Positions 1-8,086 of a stretch of 39,256 nucleotides of DNA are shown one piece after another (position 1 is the first letter of the stretch; the number at the start of each line of letters is the position of its first letter). Both the position numbers and the translations under genes were made by a program. Below the pieces are notes generated by a model, which was given only the letters and a program-made list of their open reading frames with translations, was not told where the DNA came from and made no database searches. Source of the stretch: Thermoplasmatales archaeon (GTDB lineage: Archaea > Thermoplasmatota > E2 > DHVEG-1); the NCBI GenBank assembly GCA_020350365.1, contig CP070712.1, forward strand, positions 198,402 through 237,657, in the 5' to 3' direction.

Positions 1-625
1 CTTCTGTGAATTATGGGGTGTTGATAAATCTGTTGCGAAACCTCTAATTAAGGAGGTTGGACTCGAAGATGCAATAAATCGGAAGGTAGGAACTTTTTCT
101 AAAGGTATGGTACAGTTATTGGGAGTTGCCCAAGTAATGATTGGTAAACCCCCAGTTTACATTCTTGATGAGCCGATGGGTGGTTTGGATGCTCGATGGG
201 TAAAAATAATTAGAGAAAAGATTAAGAAGCTGAGTAAGGAGGGCGCAACAATTCTTTTTTCATCTCACATTCTAAGTGAGGTGGAAAATATTTGTGATAG
301 AGTTGCAATTATAAACAAAGGTAAACTTATAGCCGAAGATACCGTAGAAAACCTAAATAAATATTTAAAAATTAAACCTCGTCTTGAAATCTTAGTTCCA
401 GGTTTAAGTGGAAAAGTACCTGAGGAAATCAAAGGTATTGAAGGTGTAGAAAAAGTTGAGGCAGAAGATGATATATTATATGTGATTTGTGAGTCATCTT
501 CTCGTATTAAGGTTATTAATGTCATTGAAAAGATAGGTTTAAAAATAGAAAATATTAAGACAATTGAACCTTCCCTTGAGGAAGCATTTGTAAAATTGAT
601 TTCTACCGAGGAAGGTGGAACATAA
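1..625 (+). CDS. ABC transporter ATP-binding protein (5' end outside window)
   Basis: C-terminal two thirds of an ABC-type ATPase that powers the permease encoded next. The reading frame is open from base 2, so the gene begins left of the window; the ATG at 107 is internal, inside the signature motif (FSKGMVQ, a variant of LSGGQ). Then come Walker B and D-loop (YILDEPMGGLDA) and the H-loop His in SSHILSEVE. After the core is an extension of about 70 residues ending in the SLEEAFVKL pattern typical of NosF/CcmA/drug-export type ATPases. Walker A lies outside the window. The stop overlaps the next ATG as TAATG, so the two subunits are translationally coupled. The substrate cannot be told from sequence. 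Confidence 0.93.
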   Translation, partial: FCELWGVDKSVAKPLIKEVGLEDAINRKVGTFSKGMVQLLGVAQVMIGKPPVYILDEPMGGLDARWVKIIREKIKKLSKEGATILFSSHILSEVENICDRVAIINKGKLIAEDTVENLNKYLKIKPRLEILVPGLSGKVPEEIKGIEGVEKVEAEDDILYVICESSSRIKVINVIEKIGLKIENIKTIEPSLEEAFVKLISTEEGGT

Positions 626-1473
626 TGAAAGGTATAAATTTTAAAGCAATCTACACTATTGCAAAAAAAGAATTTTTAGATAATATCAGAAGTAAATGGA
701 TAATATTGATTTCTGGTATTTTTATAATCCTGACAATTCTTTCAGCATATGCTGCAGGTGGTAGTACTGATGAAGTTTTCGGGGGTTTTGAAGCTACTGT
801 TGTTTCATTAATGAGTATTCATACTTTACTCATTCCAATAATTGCGATTTTACTTGGTTTCTCTACAATTGCAGGTGAAGCAGAAGCAGGCGCTCTATCA
901 GTAGTCCTTTCTTACCCTGTAAAAAGAGTAGAGGTTTTATTAGGAAAATTCTTAGGACTTGGCACTGTACTTGCTGTTACTCCAGTTATAGGATTTGGGA
1001 TTAGTGGCGTTATTATTGCAGCTGTAATTGGTGCTGAGGAGGGTTTAGCATTTATTGCATTTATTGCTCTTGCAATTGTATTAGGTTTAATGTATCTAAG
1101 TTTAATAATTTGTTTTTCTGCACTAGTAAAAACCCGTGTAAGAGCTATTGCTGCAGGGGTAGGTTTATTTTTTTGGGCTATGATCTATGGTGTTATTGTT
1201 ATGGTCATATATATAGCAACAGGAGGAGATATTGGAACATTGATGTCAGGTCTTGATACCTATCCTGAATGGCTCTTTGGATCAATTGTTTTTAGCCCTG
1301 GTGATTTAAATCAGATGGCTGTTATGAGAGCATTTGGTTTGAATCAGGCGATGGGCATCTCATTAGAAGCTCCTGATTGGCTGAGTATGCCTTTCCTACT
1401 TATTATGCAGACTTTATGGATAGTAATACCATTGGTTTTAGCATATTTATTCTTTAAAAGAAGAGATATTTAA
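625..1473 (+). CDS. ABC-2 type transporter permease
   Basis: Integral membrane partner of the preceding ATPase, 282 residues. An N-terminal cytosolic segment with KKEFLDNIRSKW is followed by about six hydrophobic segments, starting near residues 24-44, 60-80, 105-130, 137-165, 172-200 and 258-278. The protein ends in a short basic tail (KRRDI). This is the layout of NosY-like/ABC-2 permeases. The motif GEAEAGALSVVLSYPVKR around residues 84-101 matches the conserved cytoplasmic loop of that family (consensus like E...GTL..lLa.PvsR). It is probably the last gene of a plus-strand operon, since the next gene is convergent. Cargo unknown. Confidence 0.9.
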   Translation: MKGINFKAIYTIAKKEFLDNIRSKWIILISGIFIILTILSAYAAGGSTDEVFGGFEATVVSLMSIHTLLIPIIAILLGFSTIAGEAEAGALSVVLSYPVKRVEVLLGKFLGLGTVLAVTPVIGFGISGVIIAAVIGAEEGLAFIAFIALAIVLGLMYLSLIICFSALVKTRVRAIAAGVGLFFWAMIYGVIVMVIYIATGGDIGTLMSGLDTYPEWLFGSIVFSPGDLNQMAVMRAFGLNQAMGISLEAPDWLSMPFLLIMQTLWIVIPLVLAYLFFKRRDI

Positions 1474-1560
1474 TAAGTTCAAAATTGAAGATAATAAAAA
1501 TGCTAACAAATAGGTTTATTAAAAATTTATATTTATTTTAGTTTAATAAAATAAAAAAAA

Positions 1561-1593
1561 GAAAAAAAAAGAGAGAGATGTTTTTGTATCTCT
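1561..1593 (-). terminator. Stem-loop plus T-tract terminator after the 1488-residue protease gene
   Basis: On the minus strand a 6-bp stem (AGAGAT 1588-1593 with ATCTCT 1574-1579, 8-nt loop) overlaps the TAG stop. It is followed by runs of nine and eight T (1562-1570 and just beyond). T-tracts are the known archaeal termination signal. The 118-base convergent gap 1474-1591 otherwise holds only AT-rich sequence; T-rich patches around 1529-1546 could end the plus-strand ABC operon. Confidence 0.6.
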
Positions 1594-4500
1594 AGAGATC
1601 TATCAGTTTGTGGTATAGTGGAAATATTGACAATATACGCTCAATAATTGGAAATCTTTGAATAAATCTCTGTATTATCTGTATGAATTCATAGACTTTT
1701 GCTCTTGGTATATTGATTTGTAGTGATCCCCATGGACCTTCTGCATCGCTTGTGTCTTTGGCTTTTGCTTTAATTATGTATGCTCCCCTACTTGAGAATG
1801 TATGACTAAGTGTTACTTCCTCACCAGAGGTGTATGGTCCAGCGTAATCCTCGGTTGCTCCATCGCCCCAGTCAACGTACAAGAAAACATCATCGTTGTT
1901 AGGATCTGAAACAGTGAAGGTAAACTCATATTCTGTATTTGGTATGCCCATTCCAGGACCATCGATTTCAGGAGCAAATGGCTGTGCATTACTTGATTCA
2001 TCGACAACTGCATCAATTGCTACAGGTTGGGTCCATTCAGGACTATAAATGACTAGTGTTGGGTCACCATAAATGCAGTGTACTGTTGTAAGTTGAAGTG
2101 ATGAGACTCCATACATTGGCATATCATCACCTGTTGTGAAATCTCTCTGGAATAGCCAAACTAGATCTGCATATGCCTCACCAATTGATTCCCCTTCTAG
2201 CATTATTTTTTCGAAATAGTAGTCATCCATTAGATCTTCTTGTGGACATAGTCCAGACCCTGCATTTCCATACCATATAACTGCTCCATGGTCAAGATAA
2301 ACAAGTGGTCCAAATTGCTGTCCGGTAGAGCATGACATATAAAATATTGCATTACTTCTAAGATTCTCTGTCAGTTGGTCGACCCATTTGTAATGAACGA
2401 TATCGTAAAGATTTGGAGGTTCAGGATTAAACCATCTTCTACCTTCATCTCTTGGGGTTCTCCAGCTGTCATACATGTATGAACGCCATGCATCATACCA
2501 AATAACTTCTGGATAGTTACAATGGTCATTTTGTAAATAAACAGCAGATATACCACTTCCACCGGTACCATGACCGGAGTAATACATTGCACTAGCACCC
2601 TCGTTCATACGCTCTAAATGAGCATCCCATAGACAATGACCATCAAAGGTTCTACCATGAGACATGAACATTTCTTTAAGAGTTCTGGTTGCATAGGTTG
2701 TACCTCCTTGTCCATTGTTCATTGTCCAACTTTCACCATCAGGCCAGTTCATTGCCTGTGCAGTAGTAACATCTCTGTTTGGATTGGCATAAATCAATGC
2801 AGGATACATTATATTTCTAACAACAACGTCATTAACGTATGCCGGTGTTTTTCCAGGAATATGACCTGCCATTGAGTTGTTACCCATCATAGCAAAATGC
2901 AACTCCAATTTGATATCGTCACGAGGTGCAACAAATAGGTAAGCTTCTCTTCCGAACTTATCCAAGTCTAAGTCATTAATGTACATATCGATTCCATCAT
3001 GCATATGTTCAAACCAGTATCTCTTTGCATCAAGTCCAAATGGAGGTAACTCTCCTTCACCTTTAAGGAAATAGTTCAATATCTGTTTAAGAAGATCCCA
3101 GCTAGTATTTTCAATTGGAGCGCTATAGTCTGGTAAATGTCCAGGTGCACGATTACCATGATAGTAATCACCACCCCAATTTCTCCAGCTGTCTATTCGA
3201 TCTGCCATCGATGCAGGTGGAACAGCTTCGTTATCACTAACAGGAACACTCCATAAATCATCACCAGTGTCTGATATGCAATATACATCCTTATCATTTA
3301 GATTTAGATAAATATCGCCGGATGAAATCATTTCCTCTTCTATATTAGATGGATATGTCCAAAGAGGATCTCCAGTCTCTGAATTGATACAATAGATTAT
3401 GTCACTCTCTGAGCCTAGGTATATAGAATTTTCAGGAGCGTTTGGATTTGGATCAACTGGAATCCAACCCTCAGGGTTGCTCCAAACAAACTGTTCAAGT
3501 TCGGTGTCGTAACAATAGCTATTGCCCTCTATCTCACCAATAAACAATGTACTTGCACTACCAACACCAGCAGCTCCGCTAATCCTAAGAACAGGTGCAC
3601 AATGATAAGCAGCAGCATAAGCAGAAGATGCAAAATATCCATCTCCACTCTTTAGTGAAGTAATTGTAATGAAGTTTTCAGTATGTGAATAACCCTTGAT
3701 ATGACCAATGATATCCTGTAAAGATTCCAAATCATGTGAAACTGTTGGTAAATCACCTGTAACAGAATTACCCAAATCATTGCTGTGAACAAAGATTACC
3801 TCATTTACACCAAGTTGGTCAAAAGCATCCTGAGTCAAAGTAGGAACCTCATCCTCAGTAACATATAATAATGGAACATGTTCCTGAGAAGCAATAACAG
3901 CAGCATTTGCAGCAGAAATTGCAGCATCAATTCTTTTCTTATTGAGTTCTTTAACTTCTCCAGTTATAGTATAATCAATGCTATTTGAGCCTTCAGCGTA
4001 TCTTGGAACAACTATTGCGGTCCAATCTCCCTTCTCAGGGTGAAGAACCTCTGCAGAAAACTCAGTACGAGGTTCTGGATCCCAAGTTCTCCAAGGATCA
4101 CAATCTGGTGGATAATTAGGATGATCAATACCATTCCAAACATGAATTGGATTAATAGGTCCACCATTCCACCAAGGAATATCAGGAGCTCTAACATGAC
4201 CAGAAGGATCTATTAAAAAGACAACCAAATCACTAGGTTCAGAGGTTGCAACAGTGACTTTTAAAGTCGATCTGAAATCATCAACCTTGATTTTATGTCT
4301 ATCACCTTCTATCTTGGTTATAACAAAATCCCAATCATCAGTACTACCGATAGTTTGTACTCCTGCACCCCAAACACCTAAGGATGTTACTGGATAAAAA
4401 ATGTCATATTTAGCCTCAACTCTCTCTGGCCACCAATCATCGCCCATTAACATAAATCTTGGGAAGAAATTAAACAAGTATGGCTCTTTATGACTTCCAT

Positions 4501-6058
4501 CAATTGTAATATTAATTGCACCCCACTTGGGCAATAAATTCATAACAACAGTTTTGTAACCAGCCAAATCTTGTATTTTTTCTGTATCTTGACAATGAAT
4601 AGTCTCAACTTCAGCTTTACGCTTAATGCTTGTGGACTTCTGTAAAACAAGAGATGTTGAATCTTCATAACTACTACCATCTACAGCAACAACAGCAAGA
4701 TTTGATGAATCCCAAGCATCAGTTGCAATTTCAGCAGCAGCTTGAATAGGATCAGAAGGAACATAATAGTTTACTGCAGTCTTTCCTTCCAATGCAAGAT
4801 AGTCATTCCAATCATCAAGTAAATAATTTGTTGTATCATCAACTGTGCCAAACCATTCGGTAATAGTGGTATCACCAGTATAAACAATAGGTGCCAGATA
4901 TCTCATACCATCTTCCAAATAGTTACATGCAGGAATAGAGGCAAGATATCCATATTCATCTGCATTGGTACCAGGACCATTCACAATCTTGAATGTTTGA
5001 GCAATAGGAGTGATATCAGGTTGTGGTATTGGATGCGGTGGATCTGGTCCAGATGATGTAATAGAAAAATCAAATCTATAGGCACCTGAGCCATAAGTCC
5101 AATAATCCCATTCAGTAGGTTGAGGGATATCAGTATAACCTGGAAAGATTTTCACTCTTGCTCTCCAATTACCACTTGTGTCAGCACCAATATAAAGTTG
5201 ATCATCACCATAATATACTTCTCTATGAACCTCTTCGCCTGATGGATTATATAGGTATACATCAAAATCAGATAAGGGAGCTTCATCTTCAACATGTAAA
5301 TTAAATCTTATACCCTCTCCCTCACTTACAGAGAATTGATACCAGTCTTCATCATCATCCTTATCAAGATAAGCATCATAAGTTCCACCAGTAATAGCTG
5401 TTGCCGTTGCAAAGTCATCTCCTGCATCACTACCACTGTTAGCATCATCTTGACTACCAAGAGCTACAGAAAAAGTATATTGTGCCTCTGCTGCACCATC
5501 AATGAAATATAAGGCGATATACCAAAAACCAGAATAGTCAGCTACATAAGATATAGTTTCGGTTGTAGATCCTGTATTTGTAGAGCTACTCCTCTCAACT
5601 TCATCAACATCATAAAGATATAGATCGAAATCGTAACCTGTTGGTACTGTTAAAGTAACATCAATTGACATTCCATTACAAACACCAAAGTAATACCAAT
5701 CCTGCTCATCATATGTGAGTTCTAATTTTCCTGTATTACCTCGTCCAGGCCAATTATCAAGGATTTCACCAGGATAAATTGCATTTGCTCTGAGATGTTG
5801 GTCACCAGCATCTCTTTTATATCCTGCATCATCATTATCTTCCTCATTGATTGGTCCAATTGGAGGATTCAGTATATAAGTCCTATCTAACAATAGAGAA
5901 TCGATTTTCTCTTGATTGCTATACCATTCCTCTTCATATTCATCGTAATCGAATCTTTTTTGTTCAATTTCAACTGAGCTTGCAGGAACAAAAAACGCTG
6001 TCCCTAAAAGACAAACTGCTAAGACAACTGCTCCAATTTTACTTTTATTAGAATTCAT
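1592..6058 (-). CDS. Giant secreted gingipain-like (C25) multidomain protease
   Basis: Secreted 1488-residue protein, probably a cell-surface cysteine protease. Signal peptide at residues 1-29. Two PPC-type beta domains lie at about 105-200 and 213-332 (DWYYF/DWYQF, FDLYLYD/FDVYLYN, SGFWYIAL/SGNWRARV). A region at 728-760 resembles clostridial cell-wall-binding repeat 2 (LLYVTEDEVPTL...LGVNEVIFV). A PQQ-like blade pair sits at 876-940 (YLGSESDIIYCINSETGDPLW). The C25-like catalytic region is about 1040-1330, with His1163 in YYSGHGTGG and Cys1243 in FYMSCSTGQ. The 80-residue His-Cys gap is longer than the 33 in its neighbour, implying an insertion. A PKD domain at about 1360-1450 (VDWGDG, HTFSSRGAYIIKAKA) precedes a hydrophobic/basic tail. 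The start is supported by a strong GGTGGAGGT site. Activity is inferred; the central region (350-700) is unassigned. Confidence 0.85.
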   Translation of the reverse strand: MNSNKSKIGAVVLAVCLLGTAFFVPASSVEIEQKRFDYDEYEEEWYSNQEKIDSLLLDRTYILNPPIGPINEEDNDDAGYKRDAGDQHLRANAIYPGEILDNWPGRGNTGKLELTYDEQDWYYFGVCNGMSIDVTLTVPTGYDFDLYLYDVDEVERSSSTNTGSTTETISYVADYSGFWYIALYFIDGAAEAQYTFSVALGSQDDANSGSDAGDDFATATAITGGTYDAYLDKDDDEDWYQFSVSEGEGIRFNLHVEDEAPLSDFDVYLYNPSGEEVHREVYYGDDQLYIGADTSGNWRARVKIFPGYTDIPQPTEWDYWTYGSGAYRFDFSITSSGPDPPHPIPQPDITPIAQTFKIVNGPGTNADEYGYLASIPACNYLEDGMRYLAPIVYTGDTTITEWFGTVDDTTNYLLDDWNDYLALEGKTAVNYYVPSDPIQAAAEIATDAWDSSNLAVVAVDGSSYEDSTSLVLQKSTSIKRKAEVETIHCQDTEKIQDLAGYKTVVMNLLPKWGAINITIDGSHKEPYLFNFFPRFMLMGDDWWPERVEAKYDIFYPVTSLGVWGAGVQTIGSTDDWDFVITKIEGDRHKIKVDDFRSTLKVTVATSEPSDLVVFLIDPSGHVRAPDIPWWNGGPINPIHVWNGIDHPNYPPDCDPWRTWDPEPRTEFSAEVLHPEKGDWTAIVVPRYAEGSNSIDYTITGEVKELNKKRIDAAISAANAAVIASQEHVPLLYVTEDEVPTLTQDAFDQLGVNEVIFVHSNDLGNSVTGDLPTVSHDLESLQDIIGHIKGYSHTENFITITSLKSGDGYFASSAYAAAYHCAPVLRISGAAGVGSASTLFIGEIEGNSYCYDTELEQFVWSNPEGWIPVDPNPNAPENSIYLGSESDIIYCINSETGDPLWTYPSNIEEEMISSGDIYLNLNDKDVYCISDTGDDLWSVPVSDNEAVPPASMADRIDSWRNWGGDYYHGNRAPGHLPDYSAPIENTSWDLLKQILNYFLKGEGELPPFGLDAKRYWFEHMHDGIDMYINDLDLDKFGREAYLFVAPRDDIKLELHFAMMGNNSMAGHIPGKTPAYVNDVVVRNIMYPALIYANPNRDVTTAQAMNWPDGESWTMNNGQGGTTYATRTLKEMFMSHGRTFDGHCLWDAHLERMNEGASAMYYSGHGTGGSGISAVYLQNDHCNYPEVIWYDAWRSYMYDSWRTPRDEGRRWFNPEPPNLYDIVHYKWVDQLTENLRSNAIFYMSCSTGQQFGPLVYLDHGAVIWYGNAGSGLCPQEDLMDDYYFEKIMLEGESIGEAYADLVWLFQRDFTTGDDMPMYGVSSLQLTTVHCIYGDPTLVIYSPEWTQPVAIDAVVDESSNAQPFAPEIDGPGMGIPNTEYEFTFTVSDPNNDDVFLYVDWGDGATEDYAGPYTSGEEVTLSHTFSSRGAYIIKAKAKDTSDAEGPWGSLQINIPRAKVYEFIQIIQRFIQRFPIIERILSIFPLYHKLIDL

Positions 6059-6108
6059 TTTTTTACCTCCACCTTTTACCAGTAGGTAATATTATTTAAC
6101 ACTTGTTA

Positions 6109-6117
6109 ATTTATAAG
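6109..6117 (-). promoter_or_regulatory. TATA box for the 1488-residue protease gene
   Basis: CTTATAAAT on the minus strand, with an A-rich BRE-like stretch just upstream. It predicts transcription start about 25 bases downstream, near 6085, leaving a short leader that carries the GGTGGAGGT ribosome-binding site. This suggests the gene can be transcribed apart from the deiminase gene upstream. The 102-base gap 6059-6160 holds nothing else I can support. Confidence 0.45.
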
Positions 6118-6160
6118 CATTTTGGTTAGATTATATAAGAATTTCTATTAATATTTAATA

Positions 6161-8005
6161 CTATTCTAAGATATTATATAATCTTTCCATTAAAATGAGA
6201 TATTTATCAAAAATTTTAGCTAAATAATCAATAAATATATAATTTGATTCCAGTCTATTTCTAGGTATTGTAATCTCCAAATTTGCTGTTTCTTCAGCTC
6301 CATGTTCATCTTTTACTGTAACCTCAATATTATATGAACCCTGGTTTATCCAAGTATGATTTTCAAATATTTCTTGACCAGATTCAAAAGGTCCAAGCCA
6401 GTCAGTTATATTACCATCATCCCAGTTCCATTTAATATAAATAATATCATAATCAGGGTCAACAGCACTTACACTGTATGTATATTCTTCACCAGTTTTA
6501 CCCTCAGTAGGGCCTTCCAATTCTATTATTTCTGGTGGTTCATTAACTATGTTAGCAATAAAAGAATGAGCCCATGATTCACCGATATATGGATGATTTT
6601 CAACTCTTCCAGAATCATCTTCAGCATGAATATAATAGTAAATAATAGTTCCATCTTCTTGAGACGGAATTATTGCGGAAAATTTGTTATCTCCTAAAGC
6701 TTCCATTTCTACAAAATTCCAAGATCCGCCCTCTACTTTCCAATAAACTCCAGTTGATTCAGATATCAGATCCTCTCCACTATATGGAAATATTCTAGCT
6801 GATATATTAAATCCATCATGATCATATTGATCACCAGATAAGGGAGTATGTTCAATATAAAGCATATAGCGATCAACAATCCCTTTTGCTCTACAATGTA
6901 AAGCATCAGTTGATTGCCATGAGCCAGTAAAACCAAGTACTTCATAACCGGGCATAGCATTTTCATATGACGCAATTGCCTCGTCATCCCAAGAACTGCT
7001 GGTTATTGGAACAAAAACTTTATTGTTCAAAATTAAACAATTGATATACGGTTCACTTAAATGTGTATAAACTCTTTCAATTTTATAAGGAGTTCCATAA
7101 CAGCTTGTTTGGTTTTCAAAATATTCTACAGCATCTTCAATTTCATCGTATTGACTGTGACTTGTTGAGGTTTTAATAATCATTATAACATCAGGTGCAA
7201 GAAGCTTTGCCCAACAATCAATATGTTTAATATATTCACCTAGTGCATCTGGCACAACATGATAGGTCTCAATTCCACAGTAATCTTGAAACATTTGATC
7301 TATTTCTTCATGTGAATAACCAGGATTTTCACTCCAAACTAGATCTGTTGAAACAGCAATACCTTGACCATCTGTCATATAATTACCACCAGCATGTTCT
7401 AAACCCATACCATAAACAGTTATACTATAGGCATTTCCAAATTTGATTGGAATTAAATTATCATCCGGTCGTGGTCTATTGTAAATAAAATCAACTATAC
7501 CCTGTTCATCATTACCATTAAAAATGAACCATGGTCCATAATCCCTTGTCCAATAACTATTGCTAGGAGCAAGTAAAAAATCACAGTTATTTATATTTAC
7601 TCCAAAAAATTGATACTGAGAAATTACATAATTTTTTTCTGTGTTATCTTCAACAATTGTAACAACTTCTAAATCCTCAGACATTTCAGCTATTACGTTA
7701 TAAGAAATTCCAAATGGATAACGAATTAATACACCTTGCATCGGTTCAAACTCTGCAGGTTGTCTAACTGGTTTTGGGGGTTCGCTCGTTGGAATAAATC
7801 CTTTACCAATTTCATCAAGACGTGTTAATTCCTCAGGTGTTAACCATATCGGTAAGCTTTCTGGATTGCTGTTTATCCATTGTTCATATTGCTCAAAAAG
7901 AGAATCATCTATTACTGCATTATTTGTTTGAGTTGAACTTACGTTTATTGTTCCCGATATAAACAAAGATACAGATGCAACTATAATTAGAATTTTTTTA
8001 TTCAT
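6161..8005 (-). CDS. Secreted peptidylarginine deiminase, PPAD-like, with Ig-like and PKD domains
   Basis: Predicted to convert peptide arginine to citrulline outside the cell. 614 residues: signal peptide 1-25, deiminase domain about 80-390, Ig-like domain about 395-495 (YYYIHAEDDSGR), PKD domain about 500-580 (NWDDG, HTWINQGSYNIEVTV), then a hydrophobic tail. Catalytic residues align with those I know for Porphyromonas gingivalis PPAD: Asp155 (WTRDY), His261 (EYIKHIDCWAK), Asn322 (YINCLILNN) and Cys371 (TDALHCRAKG). Arg177 and Arg179 in DFIYNRPRP match PPAD Arg152/Arg154, which bind the substrate C-terminal carboxylate; the spacing from the catalytic Asp is identical. The signal peptide and these residues argue against a cytosolic agmatine deiminase. 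It lies between two gingipain-like genes. The start has a run of seven G as ribosome-binding site. Confidence 0.92.
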   Translation of the reverse strand: MNKKILIIVASVSLFISGTINVSSTQTNNAVIDDSLFEQYEQWINSNPESLPIWLTPEELTRLDEIGKGFIPTSEPPKPVRQPAEFEPMQGVLIRYPFGISYNVIAEMSEDLEVVTIVEDNTEKNYVISQYQFFGVNINNCDFLLAPSNSYWTRDYGPWFIFNGNDEQGIVDFIYNRPRPDDNLIPIKFGNAYSITVYGMGLEHAGGNYMTDGQGIAVSTDLVWSENPGYSHEEIDQMFQDYCGIETYHVVPDALGEYIKHIDCWAKLLAPDVIMIIKTSTSHSQYDEIEDAVEYFENQTSCYGTPYKIERVYTHLSEPYINCLILNNKVFVPITSSSWDDEAIASYENAMPGYEVLGFTGSWQSTDALHCRAKGIVDRYMLYIEHTPLSGDQYDHDGFNISARIFPYSGEDLISESTGVYWKVEGGSWNFVEMEALGDNKFSAIIPSQEDGTIIYYYIHAEDDSGRVENHPYIGESWAHSFIANIVNEPPEIIELEGPTEGKTGEEYTYSVSAVDPDYDIIYIKWNWDDGNITDWLGPFESGQEIFENHTWINQGSYNIEVTVKDEHGAEETANLEITIPRNRLESNYIFIDYLAKIFDKYLILMERLYNILE

Positions 8006-8043
8006 GTTTTTGCCCCCCCGAATATTTAGGAACGAATCTAATT

Positions 8044-8066
8044 AAAAAGAGGGAAACCCTCTTTTT
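8044..8066 (-). terminator. Perfect 10-bp hairpin between gingipain and deiminase genes
   Basis: AAAAAGAGGG (8044-8053), loop AAA, CCCTCTTTTT (8057-8066). It forms a strong stem ending in T5 on either strand, 21 bases past the gingipain stop. It probably terminates or attenuates gingipain transcription before the deiminase gene. Two TATA-like ATTTATAA stretches at 8068-8085 could instead place the hairpin in the leader of a separate deiminase transcript. Confidence 0.55.
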
Positions 8067-8086
8067 ATTATAAATGTTATAAATTA

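Noticed and set aside
6161-8005. Cytosolic agmatine deiminase
   Set aside because: Signal peptide, Ig-like and PKD domains and the PPAD carboxylate-binding arginines fit a secreted peptidylarginine deiminase better.
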